Source: Naumovozyma dairenensis CBS 421 (lineage: Eukaryota; Ascomycota; Saccharomycetes; Saccharomycetales; Saccharomycetaceae). From it: a stretch of 64,000 nt of DNA. The position numbers and the translations under genes are program-made. Position 1 is the stretch's first letter. The number at the start of each line of letters is the position of its first letter. Below are positions 10,340-20,447 of the stretch, in pieces. The notes beneath the pieces were generated by a model, which saw nothing but the letters and a program-made list of their open reading frames with translations, was not told the origin of the DNA and did no database searches. The DNA lies in assembly GCF_000227115.2 (NCBI RefSeq), contig NC_016482.1, positions 868,001 to 932,000 of the forward strand, written 5' to 3'.

Positions 10340-11875
10340 ATGTTTTCACAGATATATCTTTCTACAGCTTTCTTACTGCTGCTTTCATTTACAAATGCTT
10401 TACCAATTTTCCATAGAAAGCAAATTGTCACCAGAATACACACAGCAAGTACAACAAACACTGTCACAGATGTTTATTCTACAACTACAGAACTAATAAT
10501 TGCACCAATGGTGGAATTCATCATTAGTGGTGATGTTACGTTAACTACAACTTTAATCCCAGAAGGCGCTAATCCAACTGCTGAACCAACAACTACTATT
10601 ACAAAAATTCTTAAAAAATATATTACACTAGCATCTCAAACCAATACATTGCCAACAATGACTACTACCCCTTTGAAAGCAGCCGCTACGCCATCTGCAT
10701 CTTCCAATCATCAACATAATTCAAACAATGCACAGGTGTCGGCCCAAGTTACCATATCAAACGTAAATGAAGTTACTACAGCAGACGTGCAATCTACAGA
10801 AATTAAAAACCAAATAACTATTACTTCTCAGTTAGAAAACAACCAGCAGAACAACCTCCAGCCTACATCTACAACCCAAAGCCAACAACCTCAAACCACC
10901 ACAACCCAGCAAACCACATCTACTACATCAACTAATGCAGAAGAGCAAGTTCAACAACCAACTACTACTACAAGTACAACTCAAGAAAACCAGCAACCTG
11001 TAACAACTACTACTACTCAAGGTGACATACAAACCACTGCTAATTCTGCCTCTAATGGTAATTCAGGTTCTGCATTGACTTCGGTTCCCAGAGCACTAGC
11101 TTATTCGCCCTATAATGCAGATGGAACTTGTAAGTCCGGTGATGCCGTGTACTCAGATTTACAAGCAATGAAAGAAAAAGGTGTTTCAAAAATTCGTGTT
11201 TACGGAACTGATTGTAATTCATTTGAAACAATTCAACCAGCTTGTAATCAACTAGGAATTAAAATTAATCAAGGTTTATGGATCAGCTCAGAAGGTGTCG
11301 ACTCTATCGACTCTGCTGTACAAATGCTAATCACATACGGTCAAACTAACGGCTGGGATGTCTTTGACTTCATTACTGTCGGAAATGAGGCTATCATATC
11401 AGGCTATTGTTCGGTTTCTGAGCTAATCGCAAAAATTTCATCCGTCAAGGTCCAATTGATGGCCGCAGGTTATACAGGTCAAATTACTACTAGTGAACCA
11501 CCAGTAACATTCGAAAACAATCCTGAATTATGTACTACTTCTGAAATTGATTTCGTTGGTATTAACCCACATTCTTATTTTGATGTCAATTCCAATGCTG
11601 AAAGTGCTGGTTCATTTGTTAAAGGTCAACTCGAACTTATACAAACAACATGTGGAACTTCAAATGTTGTCATTACCGAAACAGGTTATCCATCTCAAGG
11701 TATTCAAAATGGTGGTAATATTCCATCTGTTGAAAATCAAATTATTGCTGTTCAAAAAATATTGGATGAAATGAACCAAGATGTCACAATTTTAACATAT
11801 ATTAATGATTATTGGAAAGCAGCCGGACCATATGGTATTGAGCAATCATTCGGTATTTCCGACATATTACCGTAA
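10340..11875 (+). CDS. SCW11: secreted glucanase-like cell wall protein (GH17)
   Basis: Soluble cell wall protein of the GH17 beta-1,3-glucanase family, acting in mother-daughter separation. The 511-aa product (542 in S. cerevisiae) starts with a clear signal peptide (residues 1-20, [12 protein letters not shown]). A long Thr/Gln/Ser-rich, probably O-mannosylated region follows (about 30-245). The GH17 barrel spans about 250-511. The acid/base Glu is in VGNEAIISG (about 350) and the nucleophile Glu in [10 protein letters not shown] (about 448). No GPI-addition tail is seen. The neighbour CWH41 matches YGL027C-YGL028C, but CGR1 (YGL029W) is missing on the other side. Confidence 0.95.
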   Translation: MFSQIYLSTAFLLLLSFTNALPIFHRKQIVTRIHTASTTNTVTDVYSTTTELIIAPMVEFIISGDVTLTTTLIPEGANPTAEPTTTITKILKKYITLASQTNTLPTMTTTPLKAAATPSASSNHQHNSNNAQVSAQVTISNVNEVTTADVQSTEIKNQITITSQLENNQQNNLQPTSTTQSQQPQTTTTQQTTSTTSTNAEEQVQQPTTTTSTTQENQQPVTTTTTQGDIQTTANSASNGNSGSALTSVPRALAYSPYNADGTCKSGDAVYSDLQAMKEKGVSKIRVYGTDCNSFETIQPACNQLGIKINQGLWISSEGVDSIDSAVQMLITYGQTNGWDVFDFITVGNEAIISGYCSVSELIAKISSVKVQLMAAGYTGQITTSEPPVTFENNPELCTTSEIDFVGINPHSYFDVNSNAESAGSFVKGQLELIQTTCGTSNVVITETGYPSQGIQNGGNIPSVENQIIAVQKILDEMNQDVTILTYINDYWKAAGPYGIEQSFGISDILP

Positions 11876-13855
11876 ACGTTCCAATATTGAACACATTTTG
11901 CATTTTCATCATGTAGTCGCCCTAACCGTTTATTAGATGCGATATAAGATAGACACAAACATTTATTCACATTCATACTCTAAATAGTTTTTTCAAGGTA
12001 AAAAGACCTGATTTTTTTTCTCATCTTTCAACAATTATATCTGATAAACAGAAACTAGTTATTTTTCCAGCATACACCTTTTTAACTCTTATAATCAATT
12101 AATAAACCACTTAATTTTCCGGTCAATCTGTCCATTGCCTATTATGATTTAATAGCTCCTCCTAGGAAAGCCTAATAATTGTAAGACTTGGTTATCTAGA
12201 GGAACCAATGGTTCTAGTAAGGGGAGCACAGCCTGTATATTACGTTTTGGAGTTTTGTTTCGATGCTAAAATATCCTGAAGGGGTTTGACAGTGATTGCC
12301 TTGGGAAACATTCCCTAAGTAGAATCATATTACGTATTACAATATATATTTAGCTAGAGCTCCACCTTAGTAGTAAATAAGAGCATTTAAACTTATCCGA
12401 ACTCTTTTATATATTACTAATAATTTAAGAAATATAAAGGAACCAATCTGCAATATACGTGGCAATGAACGCTATAACTTCATAATAGTGCATAAGTCGC
12501 AAGTAATACAGTATGTATTTATCGTCTTTAGTCAAACGACACAAATTACTGTATCAAAGAGTTTCTTGAGAAATGTAAAAAAAAGAATGACTCTGTATAT
12601 TTTATGTCCAAGAAACATCATCTTCAAAACAATACTTGGATTGGAGAAAATGAAGGGATCTTTATAACAATATTTCAAACTGCTATGGTTATGTTCTAGT
12701 TTATAACATTTTAAAAGCCGGGTTGATATTTTAGGATACTATTTGTAAGATATCCAATCGAGATAACGAAGCATTGGCGTCATGCCAAAGTGTCACAAAG
12801 AAGTATGTTTATTTTATTATTATTTGAGTAATTACTGTCATGATGTTATGAGTCGTTTTAGAAAAGCAAGTCAAGAATTATTATTATGAAGTTCACCAGG
12901 TTCGAAGTAATGACCCGAACTATGTTATGCACCATACATGTTTGTAGCTGTATAACGTTTATTGAATTATAATTGAATATCGTTTGTTGAATTAAGTCGA
13001 ATGCCATGCAAGTGTTATCTTATTATTATTAAGATTGTTTTTGATTGCAGCCACGTCTACGGTTTCGGCCGGCCATGCGTACAAGAGTTATGTATTGGGT
13101 CGGTTAAGTTGTATGGTTTTGCTGAGTGTTTACTCAGGCGTTCTGGATTAGTCTCTCCTAATCAAACCTACAAGTATTTAGAGTGTCCTGCGCGGAGCAC
13201 CTAGTCGAAAGGACTTTGAGAGCGGTGTTCATGATTACGAATATTGTTTTATGCATGCATGACTTCAACGAGATACTATATGAACTTCTAGAATTTATTT
13301 GACTTACTAAGTTATTACTTTATTAACATTATCCTAAGCCACAATTGTGTGAACAACTAGTTGTGTGCCTGTGGGAAGAAAGATACTACTAACCTTTAAT
13401 TTATTTTATTTTACTTTATTTTATTTCTATTTTTACCAATCCAGTGAATTACCGTGGAACAGAGAAGTTTAAAGTTTATTGAGGTCTGACATGAAACAAA
13501 TCTAAAACGACACGTATTATCCAAATTACCTATTACAGCTTTGTTAGAGAAAAGTAGTGGCTAGTAAGAAAGGTTATTGACAAGAGAAAAAGTATTTTGG
13601 AAAGATTATAAAAGGACTGAAAGTTGAACTAGAATTAGAGGTATTTTAGTTAGTTATTTATATCTCTTTATTAGTTATTATTTATACTATATATGAAGAG
13701 AGGAACCCGAATCATTTTCGCTAGAATCCTAAATTCTACTCTCTGCCTTTAAGAAGTTTAGATTTTGATCTATTATCGAACCCATATTTTACATATTTAA
13801 GTATAGCACCGTCGAATGTTCTTCCCTATGTAGCCTATTGAAATTCAATTAGAGT
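11876..13855. other. 2-kb gene-free region between SCW11 and tRNA-Phe
   Basis: No convincing coding frame. The 67-codon frame at 13001-13204 has no recognisable similarity. CGR1, expected here from S. cerevisiae order, is not present. A 12-bp perfect palindrome, ACAACTAGTTGT, lies near 13351-13362. The stretch just before the tRNA (about 13600-13850) is TATA-containing and could hide an old solo LTR, but I see no clear TG..CA ends. Confidence 0.5.
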
Positions 13856-13947
13856 GCGGATTTAGCTCAGTTGGGAGAGCGCCAGACTGAAGAAAACTTC
13901 AGTTAAAAGAAATCTGGAGGTCGTGTGTTCGATCCACACAATTCGCA
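13856..13947 (+). tRNA. tRNA-Phe(GAA) with intron
   Basis: 92 bp, starting GCGGATTTAGCTCAG and ending ATTCGCA, nearly identical to yeast tRNA-Phe. Anticodon GAA is at 13889-13891. The intron is about 19 nt (13893-13911), one base 3' of the anticodon as usual, leaving a 73-nt mature tRNA before CCA. The acceptor stem GCGGATT/AATTCGC pairs, with a G-T pair as in S. cerevisiae. A T-rich Pol III terminator follows directly. Confidence 0.98.
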
Positions 13948-14152
13948 ATTTTTTTTATTTTTTAGATATAACAGATTCTTCAGAGTTTTCTAACCGAGTT
14001 TATCTATAGATTCGTACGATATATTCAACAGATTGAGTGCAACTTCTCCCAATGCAATAATACACTGGACAAAAAATTTAGGAATAAGAATTAAGTTAAA
14101 GTATACATAGATATAATTAAAAATTATTTATTAATAATATGTATCAAACTTC

Positions 14153-14647
14153 TTAAGCCAAAGTGGTTAAGATATCAGAGTCACCAGCTTCCAAAATAGA
14201 AACAACACCGACTCTGAATAACTTACCGACGGCGGTACCCAATTCATTGTTACCACCTTGGAAGTAGTAGACCTTGGTCTTGGACAACATAGCGTAATAT
14301 TCCAATTCGGACTTTCTCAAAACTGGAGTGTTGGCAGCAATGATGATCAACTTAGACTTACCTTGTCTTAAAGACTTGACGGTAGATTTGTAACCTAAGG
14401 TGTACTTACCAGATTTGATAACTAAGGCTAACTTTTGGTTGATAGATTCTTGGGTTTTAACTGGGGCCTAATTTAAATAAAACATAAATTAATTCATATT
14501 TTTTGTTAGTAATAGTTCTTGTGGCTTAAGCAAAAAATGTCCCATCTCATCGTTATAGAGTTCTATTTTCCTTCATAATATAGAACCATCGTGCAAGACT
14601 ATATTCGATGACATAAAACTTTCAATAATTCAATGTATACTGACCAT
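14153..14647 (-). CDS. RPL30: 60S ribosomal protein L30 (eL30), spliced
   Basis: Component of the large ribosomal subunit. Exon 1 contributes only the ATG (14645-14647); exon 2 is 14153-14467. The 177-nt intron (14468-14644) has the unusual donor GTCAGT, branch point TACTAAC (complement of 14505-14511) and acceptor TTAG. The 105-aa product [20 protein letters not shown]... ends [10 protein letters not shown] and has the S. cerevisiae length. The L30 protein is known to bind its own pre-mRNA at the donor site and block splicing; that structure is conserved here. Divergent neighbour of RPL24. The start is fixed by the family. Confidence 0.97.
14468..14644 (-). other. RPL30 intron
   Basis: 177 nt, donor GTCAGT directly after the ATG, branch TACTAAC at complement 14505-14511, acceptor ATTAG. 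The non-consensus donor is the same as in S. cerevisiae RPL30. Confidence 0.93.
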
Positions 14648-14695
14648 CTCTGTGATTTGGATTAATTTATTGTTGTATTAAAACACTCCGGTCTT
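14639..14695 (-). promoter_or_regulatory. RPL30 autoregulatory kink-turn at the 5' splice site
   Basis: On the minus strand, GACCGGAGTG (complement of about 14684-14693) can pair with CAGAGATGGTC around the start codon and donor, with a long loop between. In S. cerevisiae the corresponding L30-binding kink-turn uses the same GACC/GGTC stem, purine-rich internal loop and GUCAGU donor. The sequence match is close on both arms. Excess L30 is expected to bind here and repress splicing and translation of its own transcript. Confidence 0.9.
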
Positions 14696-15564
14696 CTTAA
14701 TTGATTATTTTTGAACTATAATGAAAATAAATCTTATTATTAGAAATGGAAAATATTTCACATTTAAGATTGTTCAAAACTCATTCCTTTTATTAAACAG
14801 AGAGGGAAAAATTGTTTGGTTTGGAAATTTTCCGCCGAAACTATTTTCAACTTTTCACTTTTTAAGACCGTCAAAATCCATTACTTTTCATTTACAAATC
14901 AATACACCACATACTAATATTCGTCTTTTTTCACATAAAACTATCTTTGAGAAAAATAAATTTCGCGCCCACTGTAGAATTCTTGAAATTTTGGAAGGCA
15001 TTATCCGGCGGGACATGGATGTTGGAAACAATGGACGTAACCGGGTAAGCCTGCATGTAGGCTCGGATTACCCAACCTTCTGCCTAGGGCCTTAGGCCTT
15101 GGCCCTTTGGATGAGTTAATCAATAGGACCGTATTTCAAAAGGTATTAATAAATAGGACAGTTACATTTTTAGCCCAGAAAGAGGTGGTCAACGACTGAA
15201 AGGTATGTGGATGATATAAACTAGTGTAGCAGGAACTATTGATTATTTAGAAAACAGTGGAAAGATCAAATCAAAAGATATCGGTACAATGGAGATCTAA
15301 CGGTAGTACAGAATTTGAAATCGACTCAATCTAATGCCATACATAAGGCCCGAAAATGCGTACGACAAGGGCAGGATATTACATAACTCGTCTAGGGGAT
15401 CATTAGAGAAGGAAATCCAACCCATTATTTAAGAAACGACTCTCTGGAGCAGGAAGCTATAAATCGATAGTTTTCCGGAAGAAGTGCTATGCATCACAAA
15501 TCAAAGATATCATGGAAATGTTACTAACAATTATTTGAATAATATTTGAAAATAGAAATAGAAA
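14648..15564. other. divergent promoter of RPL30 and RPL24
   Basis: A 917-bp shared region. A GC-richer block (about 15000-15110) carries a Reb1-type site, an IFHL motif and a Rap1-like site. A 124-codon frame (14721-15095) overlaps these and the RPL30 leader; I treat it as spurious. Confidence 0.7.
15013..15086. promoter_or_regulatory. ribosomal-protein promoter block: Rap1-like, Reb1 and IFHL sites
   Basis: ACATGGATGT (15013-15022) resembles a degenerate Rap1 site. CCGGGTAA (15041-15048) matches the Reb1 core CGGGTAA. TCTGCCTA (15079-15086) is the IFHL motif associated with Fhl1/Ifh1 at ribosomal protein genes. A near-palindrome of GGCC steps follows. The combination fits a coregulated ribosomal protein promoter serving both divergent genes. 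Confidence 0.6.
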
Positions 15565-16035
15565 ATGAAGGTTGAAATTGATTCTTTTTCAGGTGCTAAG
15601 ATCTACCCAGGTAGGGGTACTTTATTTGTCCGTGGTGACTCCAAGATCTTCAGATTCCAAAATTCTAAATCTGCTTCTTTGTTCAAACAAAGAAAGAACC
15701 CAAGAAGAGTTGCTTGGACTGTCTTGTACAGAAGACACCACAAGAAGGGTATCACTGAAGAAGTTGCCAAGAAGAGATCCAGAAAGGCTGTCAAAGCTCA
15801 AAGACCAATTGTCGGTGCTTCATTAGACTTGATTAAAGAAAGAAGATCTTTGAAGCCAAGAAGTAAGAAAGGCTCTAGAGAAGAAAAAAAGAAAAGACTG
15901 ATAAGGAAAGAAAAAAGGACTGACAAGGCTGCCAGAAAGACTGAAAAGGCTAAGTTAGCTGCTGCCGGTGGTTCCAAGGTTTCCAAACAACAAGCTAAGG
16001 GTGCTTTCCAAAAGGTTGCTGCTACCTCCCGTTAA
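15565..16035 (+). CDS. RPL24: 60S ribosomal protein L24 (eL24)
   Basis: Large-subunit protein that joins 60S late, in the cytoplasm, by exchange with Rlp24. The 156-aa sequence (155 in S. cerevisiae) begins MKVEIDSFSGAKIYPGRG, continues with the basic eL24 core and ends with a Lys/Ala-rich helix and a QQAKGAFQKVAATSR tail. No intron. S. cerevisiae has two copies, YGL031C and YGR148C, which mark the duplicated segments interleaved in this window. Only one copy is seen here. Confidence 0.98.
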   Translation: MKVEIDSFSGAKIYPGRGTLFVRGDSKIFRFQNSKSASLFKQRKNPRRVAWTVLYRRHHKKGITEEVAKKRSRKAVKAQRPIVGASLDLIKERRSLKPRSKKGSREEKKKRLIRKEKRTDKAARKTEKAKLAAAGGSKVSKQQAKGAFQKVAATSR

Positions 16036-17093
16036 AAAATGTAATTGAACGCCTTCAGTTTATTTAGTTTTACGTATATACAACACAATATTATAATGTA
16101 ATAATCGTACTTCCCAAAATCGGATGGCAAATGAAGCAGCTCTCTAAATAACTGGAATTAATTAAAAATAATTATTTATATTAAGTAACTCTTTGTGTCT
16201 TTGTTAGTGGATGATGGAAGTTCTTACCTACCAATTACGGATTTAATTTTTTACGGTAATCTCAAAAGAGTTTGCTCTTTACATAAAAGCTATTATAAAA
16301 TACTTAGGTGAAAATACTGGTGTCATCGAAGGGTAAGTGGTCGACAGCTATTTCCATATATGTTAGAAAAAGATGGTAATTTTGCATTGTTTCGTTTCCC
16401 CAGGATCATATGCATAGAGCCTCCAAGCCTGTAAGTTCCATCTGGGAGTCGAATCCGATGTATAGTGTCATCAATGCAATGATGGAGCTGGTAATCTAGC
16501 CAAGTCACTTCGATGGCTACTTCGAGGGGTTCGGTAGGATAACTACTACTGATTCCTATATACGTGAGCTGTACGTACACGGGGCATTCAGTTTCCTCAA
16601 TCGGTGCATAACTATTTGTAACATAATTCAATAAATAACACTTAACGATTATACGTAAATTAACTTTCCTCCCCTAATGATAGTGGAGTTTAGAACCTCA
16701 AAAGACTCCAAAATAATGACGCAGAAAATATTTTCTTCTTCGCGAACAAATGTAGTTCGAAAAGATACATAGATCCATGTAATTACCGTAAAAGGAAATT
16801 ACACGATGTATCCCGAAAGAAAATATAGATCTCTAAAACGGGCTACGTAGATTGTCAGAAAAATTAAAGGGACCATAAACGGTATTGATGTTCCAGATTT
16901 ATGTTTCGAAACCAGACAATCATGTAACTCCTCGAAAACGGTACGTCTTCCATTTTTTCTGATTATATAAATATGAAACCTATTAAAATCATAAAGTATT
17001 ACGTTGGGAGTTTTGGTAATCCCTGACATATCACTAAGAAAAACAGAAAACCAAACTAAAATAATAATACTACCAACCAAAAATATCCACAAA
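16036..17093. other. intergenic RPL24-AGA2
   Basis: Holds the a-specific operator (16776-16805) upstream of AGA2. A minus-strand open frame (16323-16631, 102 codons) has protein-like composition but no upstream ATG in frame, so it is not called as a gene. No RNA gene seen. Confidence 0.6.
16776..16805. promoter_or_regulatory. a-specific operator (alpha2-Mcm1-alpha2) of AGA2
   Basis: A 30-bp block: left alpha2 half-site CATGTAATTA, central Mcm1 P-box-like CCGTAAAAGG, right half-site AAATTACACG. Spacing and half-sites match operators of S. cerevisiae a-specific genes such as STE6. It lies 289 bp upstream of the AGA2 ATG. It should restrict AGA2 to a cells: Mcm1 activates in a cells and alpha2-Mcm1 represses in alpha and diploid cells. 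Confidence 0.9.
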
Positions 17094-17354
17094 ATGCAAC
17101 TTTCCATTCTATTACCTCTAATATCTTTAATAGCCCCAGCTTTGGCTCAAACGGTCTCTGTTTCCTGTGAGACTGTTCCAACTGGAGCAACTGTTGAAAC
17201 GACACCGTACTCCAGCTCTACAACCAATATTGTTCAAAATGGTGTCACAAAGATTGGTGTTTTTGAATATTATAAATCAGTCACATATGTCAGTAATTGT
17301 GACCCTAACACCAGTTCAAAAGGTGCTCTAATTGTTACGCAGACTATCTTCTAA
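17094..17354 (+). CDS. AGA2: a-agglutinin adhesion subunit Aga2
   Basis: Small secreted subunit of a-agglutinin, disulfide-linked to the GPI-anchored Aga1; binds alpha-agglutinin during mating. I chose the ATG at 17094; the frame is open upstream to 17004 but that would spoil the signal peptide. The product is 86 aa (87 in S. cerevisiae): signal peptide MQLSILLPLISLIAPALAQ (1-19), two cysteines in VSCETVPTG and VSNCDP, and the conserved GVFEYYKSVTYVSNC block. It ends LIVTQTIF, comparable to the functional C-terminus of the family. Located between RPL24 and HOP2 as in S. cerevisiae (YGL032C). Confidence 0.95.
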   Translation: MQLSILLPLISLIAPALAQTVSVSCETVPTGATVETTPYSSSTTNIVQNGVTKIGVFEYYKSVTYVSNCDPNTSSKGALIVTQTIF

Positions 17355-17666
17355 ATCGATGAAAAAATTAGTTTGGAATCTACTTGAATAAGATTTTGTG
17401 GAACAACTAAAATTATAATAACATTATAAGAAGAATTTCACTAGAAAGTGCTAAGAGATTTTTTTCAAGGAAGAGTCTTCCTCCCTCATTTAGTTCTATC
17501 GCCTTTATATGAAACACCTATTCTTAATTTCATTAACCATATTATATAGGTAATTCAAATATTTTCACTATATGCATCTAATTTTCTGTTTTCTGAATAT
17601 AATAGTTAGATTTAATAAACGATTGATAATATTTTTATAATTCGTAGGAATTCTTCCTCATGATCT
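17355..17666. other. convergent intergenic AGA2/HOP2
   Basis: 312 bp between the two stop codons, AT-rich, with several TATATA-type poly(A) efficiency elements. Nothing else seen. Confidence 0.6.
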
Positions 17667-18531
17667 TTAAAGCGTTTCGACACCCAAATTTTCCTATTAC
17701 AGAAACGTTATAGTTATTATATTTCACTCTCCGAACTTGTTAGTAATGTATGTTTGTATATTTCAACGAAGCACACGTCTTTTTAAAGATAAATTTGTCA
17801 AAAAAACATACCAAGAATTCATGTAAACTTTTTGGATTCACCGATTCCTTAATGACTCCAAGTAATGCTAGTGACATTCTGGTTCGTATAGCTAGCTCCT
17901 TTTCTGCTAAACGTCTCGATTCAATCAATTCTTCAATGATCTTTTCATTTTCTGGATTTTCTTCCTCTTCTAGATGATGTAACCTTTTCGTTAGTGTTTT
18001 CATTTCTTCCTTTCTCTCTTGAATAATATCTAGTAACCTAGCATTAGAGGGATATTTATGTATATTGTTAAGGTTATCTTGTAATAAATTCCTCTTCCTT
18101 TCTAACTCCATTAATTGACTTCTAAGATCACTAATAATTTCAAAAGAATATTTTGAGGGATCAATATTATCCTCAATTGGCATTTCTTGTTCATTACAAC
18201 AATAAATAATGGACTTCCCAAAAGTCTTTGAAAATATCTTGCCATCTTTGTTTAAGTTTTCCAATATTTTCACCGCAGTGGTTTTACCCGTTTTATTGTG
18301 TAGATTTTGAAGGATATCGTTAAGAGCGAAAGGTCTATTCTGAGACTCTAAATAGTCAAGGATGAGTTTTTCAGCTGTTATCAAAAAACTAGAAACAAGT
18401 GTGTTCAAGTGTTACTGTTAGGAAAATTTGTTTATTTCAGATAAAAAAATTGGGGTAAATGTAATAAGGCAGTACGTACCTTCTTCTCCTTTAGCTAGAA
18501 CTGGTTGATTCCCTTTCTTTTTAGGTGGCAT
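17667..18531 (-). CDS. HOP2: meiotic homologous pairing protein Hop2, three exons
   Basis: Hop2 with Mnd1 stimulates Dmc1 strand exchange and prevents synapsis between non-homologues. Exon 1 is 18480-18531, exon 2 is 17812-18374 and exon 3 is 17667-17693, joining in frame to 213 aa (218 in S. cerevisiae). The N-terminus MPPKKKGNQPVLAKGEEA runs on into EKLILDYLESQNRPF (winged helix, about 18-85), then a coiled coil (about 100-175) and the C-terminal HEFLENLGVETL, which parallels NEFLEEIGFEDI in S. cerevisiae. Without splicing the unspliced frame would end in an unrelated tail. Exon boundaries rest on family alignment from memory, supported by splice signals. Confidence 0.93.
17694..17811 (-). 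other. HOP2 intron 2
   Basis: 118 nt, donor GTATGT (complement of 17806-17811), branch TACTAAC (complement of 17739-17745), acceptor AATAG. It leaves a 27-nt last exon. Confidence 0.92.
18375..18479 (-). other. HOP2 intron 1
   Basis: 105 nt, donor GTACGT (non-consensus), likely branch TCCTAAC about 45 nt before the acceptor AACAG. An earlier CTAG would put the frame into a stop, so AACAG is the coding acceptor. Weak signals resemble those of meiotically controlled introns. Confidence 0.85.
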
Positions 18532-20447
18532 ATTTGGCTGATTTTCTTTCTTTGTAGTCTTAGGTTTTATATGTGGCAATTATTAAAGAAGTGACGACGA
18601 TGTGAATACTTATCTATAAAATAGAGAGCTTCCTTAAATGAAGTGGCGATTCTAGTATAAACTCATGTTAAGCTCGGCGGCTAATTTATATATCTCGCGT
18701 CAGTATTTGTCGCCGAGCGCCTGGCTGAAGATATAAGAAAAAGGGGACTAAAGAAGAAAGCAGCTCCGCTACCCAATCTTAATTCGAAAACTACTTCTTT
18801 ATGGTTGCTATACAGAGTGATAAGTAAAGAGGTTCTTTCTATTCAATACAGATATCTTGTATCATGAAGAAACATGATTTATACGTCAAAAATTGGATCT
18901 TATACGTAATAATTTTCTCCTTAAGGATATGTTCTTCATTTATTACTTTAACGTCCCAGGTACCTAACTTTACTAATTGGTTGATTTCTTTTCGTTAGCC
19001 TTCGAGTATAATTCTGCTTTTTTCTCATTGTCATTATATTTAATGGCCTCATTGCAGTTAAGTGAAAACTTCGGTATCTGCGGTTTGATTAAATTTGTCA
19101 AGGCATGTACATGGTGAATTTTCTTCTTCCTGGGTTCCTCATCTAACTTATCCTAATCATCGGTTTCCAGTTTTCTTTCTCTTTTCTTACCTTCATCTGA
19201 CGTTGATTCTTTGTATACATCTTTATATCTTTATCATCAAGACAATCTGTAATAACCTCTGGTGGTTCTTCATTGGATTGATGTAATTCTGTACCACCCA
19301 AACTGTGATCAGATAAGTTTCCATGTGAAACAGTCTTGGACTCTAGTTTGGTAGGTTTGTTATCATCTTTTTCATCTATTTCACTTTCAGTTTCATCTGG
19401 ATCCAATGGTTTATCATTAGTTGAACTACCACTCCACAGGGAATTCGTTTAATCATCTAGTTGTATTTCTTTAATGTCTTCGTGTATTTTATATATGCTT
19501 TTGTTTATAAACCAGTCTCACTATATAGAATAGTCAATAGCCTATAGCATGTTTTGTTATTATACTGAATATCCTGGGTGGGTCACCCCAGGGCTAAACG
19601 ATATCAGGGAGAGACTCAATCAACCCATTGAGCATTCTTGATTGAAAAATCTCTTGCCTCCAACAAGGATGAACAGTATTCTAGCTTACTCAACAAACTT
19701 TGATAGCACAATTTTATCCTTCGTTTGCATTACATATTACTCTCATGATGCGACTGTCATCCTGTGATTATATTACGTGCCTGGTAGGGGGGTAACAGGC
19801 AGCGTTGGTACGCGTGAAAATTGCCTGCAAATAGCCGCAACTAATTTTCCTGATTTGGTGAGTAAAACTTCAAATTTAAGTCTGTTAACTCTCCACGTTT
19901 TGCTGCCGGAGAATATTCTTTAGAGTTATATACAGTTTGTTTGTTTGAATTCCATGATAGTACACCTTCTTTACATAATCAGTCTAATACTAGGTACGGC
20001 TTGTAGAATACACAGTGATATAGTATATATTGAGGTGAGTAGATTGAATTACCAATGGTAACGTAAAAAATATGGTCTATCATGAAATTACAACAGGTAT
20101 TTCTATCACTTGGTGTAACATCTGTCAATAGTGAAAGAAGGGTGACATTGCTCTGTGTCTGTCGCCTTCCACATTACTGCCGCCCCGCTGCCAAATTTGT
20201 GCGCTGACCGGAACAAATTCGTCCGGACTCTCAAAAAGTGGGGCATATTTTGCGAAAAAAGAAAATCCGCGAAAAAATTCTTTATTATCATCTCTTATTT
20301 TTTAGATAATAGCGAGAGACAGCAAAGAAAGATATATATATATATATTCAATAATCTTCGAAGGTAGTATCATACCACACTCAACCCAATAAGGACAGTA
20401 CATATAGACGTTTGCATTGCTTTAAAGGGCAAATACAAAAGGATTTT
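18532..20447. other. intergenic HOP2-MIG1 with Ty relic
   Basis: About 1.9 kb. The middle holds the Ty1/copia relic (18895-19430). The remainder is the HOP2 promoter on the left and the MIG1 promoter on the right, with a TATATATATATA run near 20332-20347. Confidence 0.6.
18895..19430 (-). mobile_element. degenerate Ty1/copia retrotransposon fragment (integrase C-terminus to RT N-terminus)
   Basis: Read on the minus strand. An acidic, Ser/Glu-rich stretch (87-codon frame, 19143-19406, extended upstream to about 19430) stops at TAG 19143. After a frameshift the reading resumes with PRKKKIHHVHALTNLIKPQ, then NEAIKYND, and after a second frameshift KEINQLVKLGTWDVKVI. This order and spacing follow the Ty1/Ty2 polyprotein where integrase meets reverse transcriptase (basic IH motif, EAI motif, then E-x-NQLLK-x-x-TWD). 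At least two frameshifts and no flanking LTR or catalytic RT motif are seen, so it is a dead fragment. Confidence 0.8.

Noticed and set aside
13600..13850. possible solo LTR upstream of tRNA-Phe
   Set aside because: TATA-like and poly(A)-like words but no matching TG..CA termini or target duplication visible.
14721..15095. 124-codon plus-strand ORF in the RPL30/RPL24 promoter
   Set aside because: Overlaps the RPL30 leader region and the Reb1/IFHL block, low-complexity Phe/Asn/Lys composition, no recognisable family.
16799..17107. 102-codon minus-strand ORF overlapping AGA2
   Set aside because: Lies across the a-specific operator and the AGA2 start; shadow of promoter sequence.
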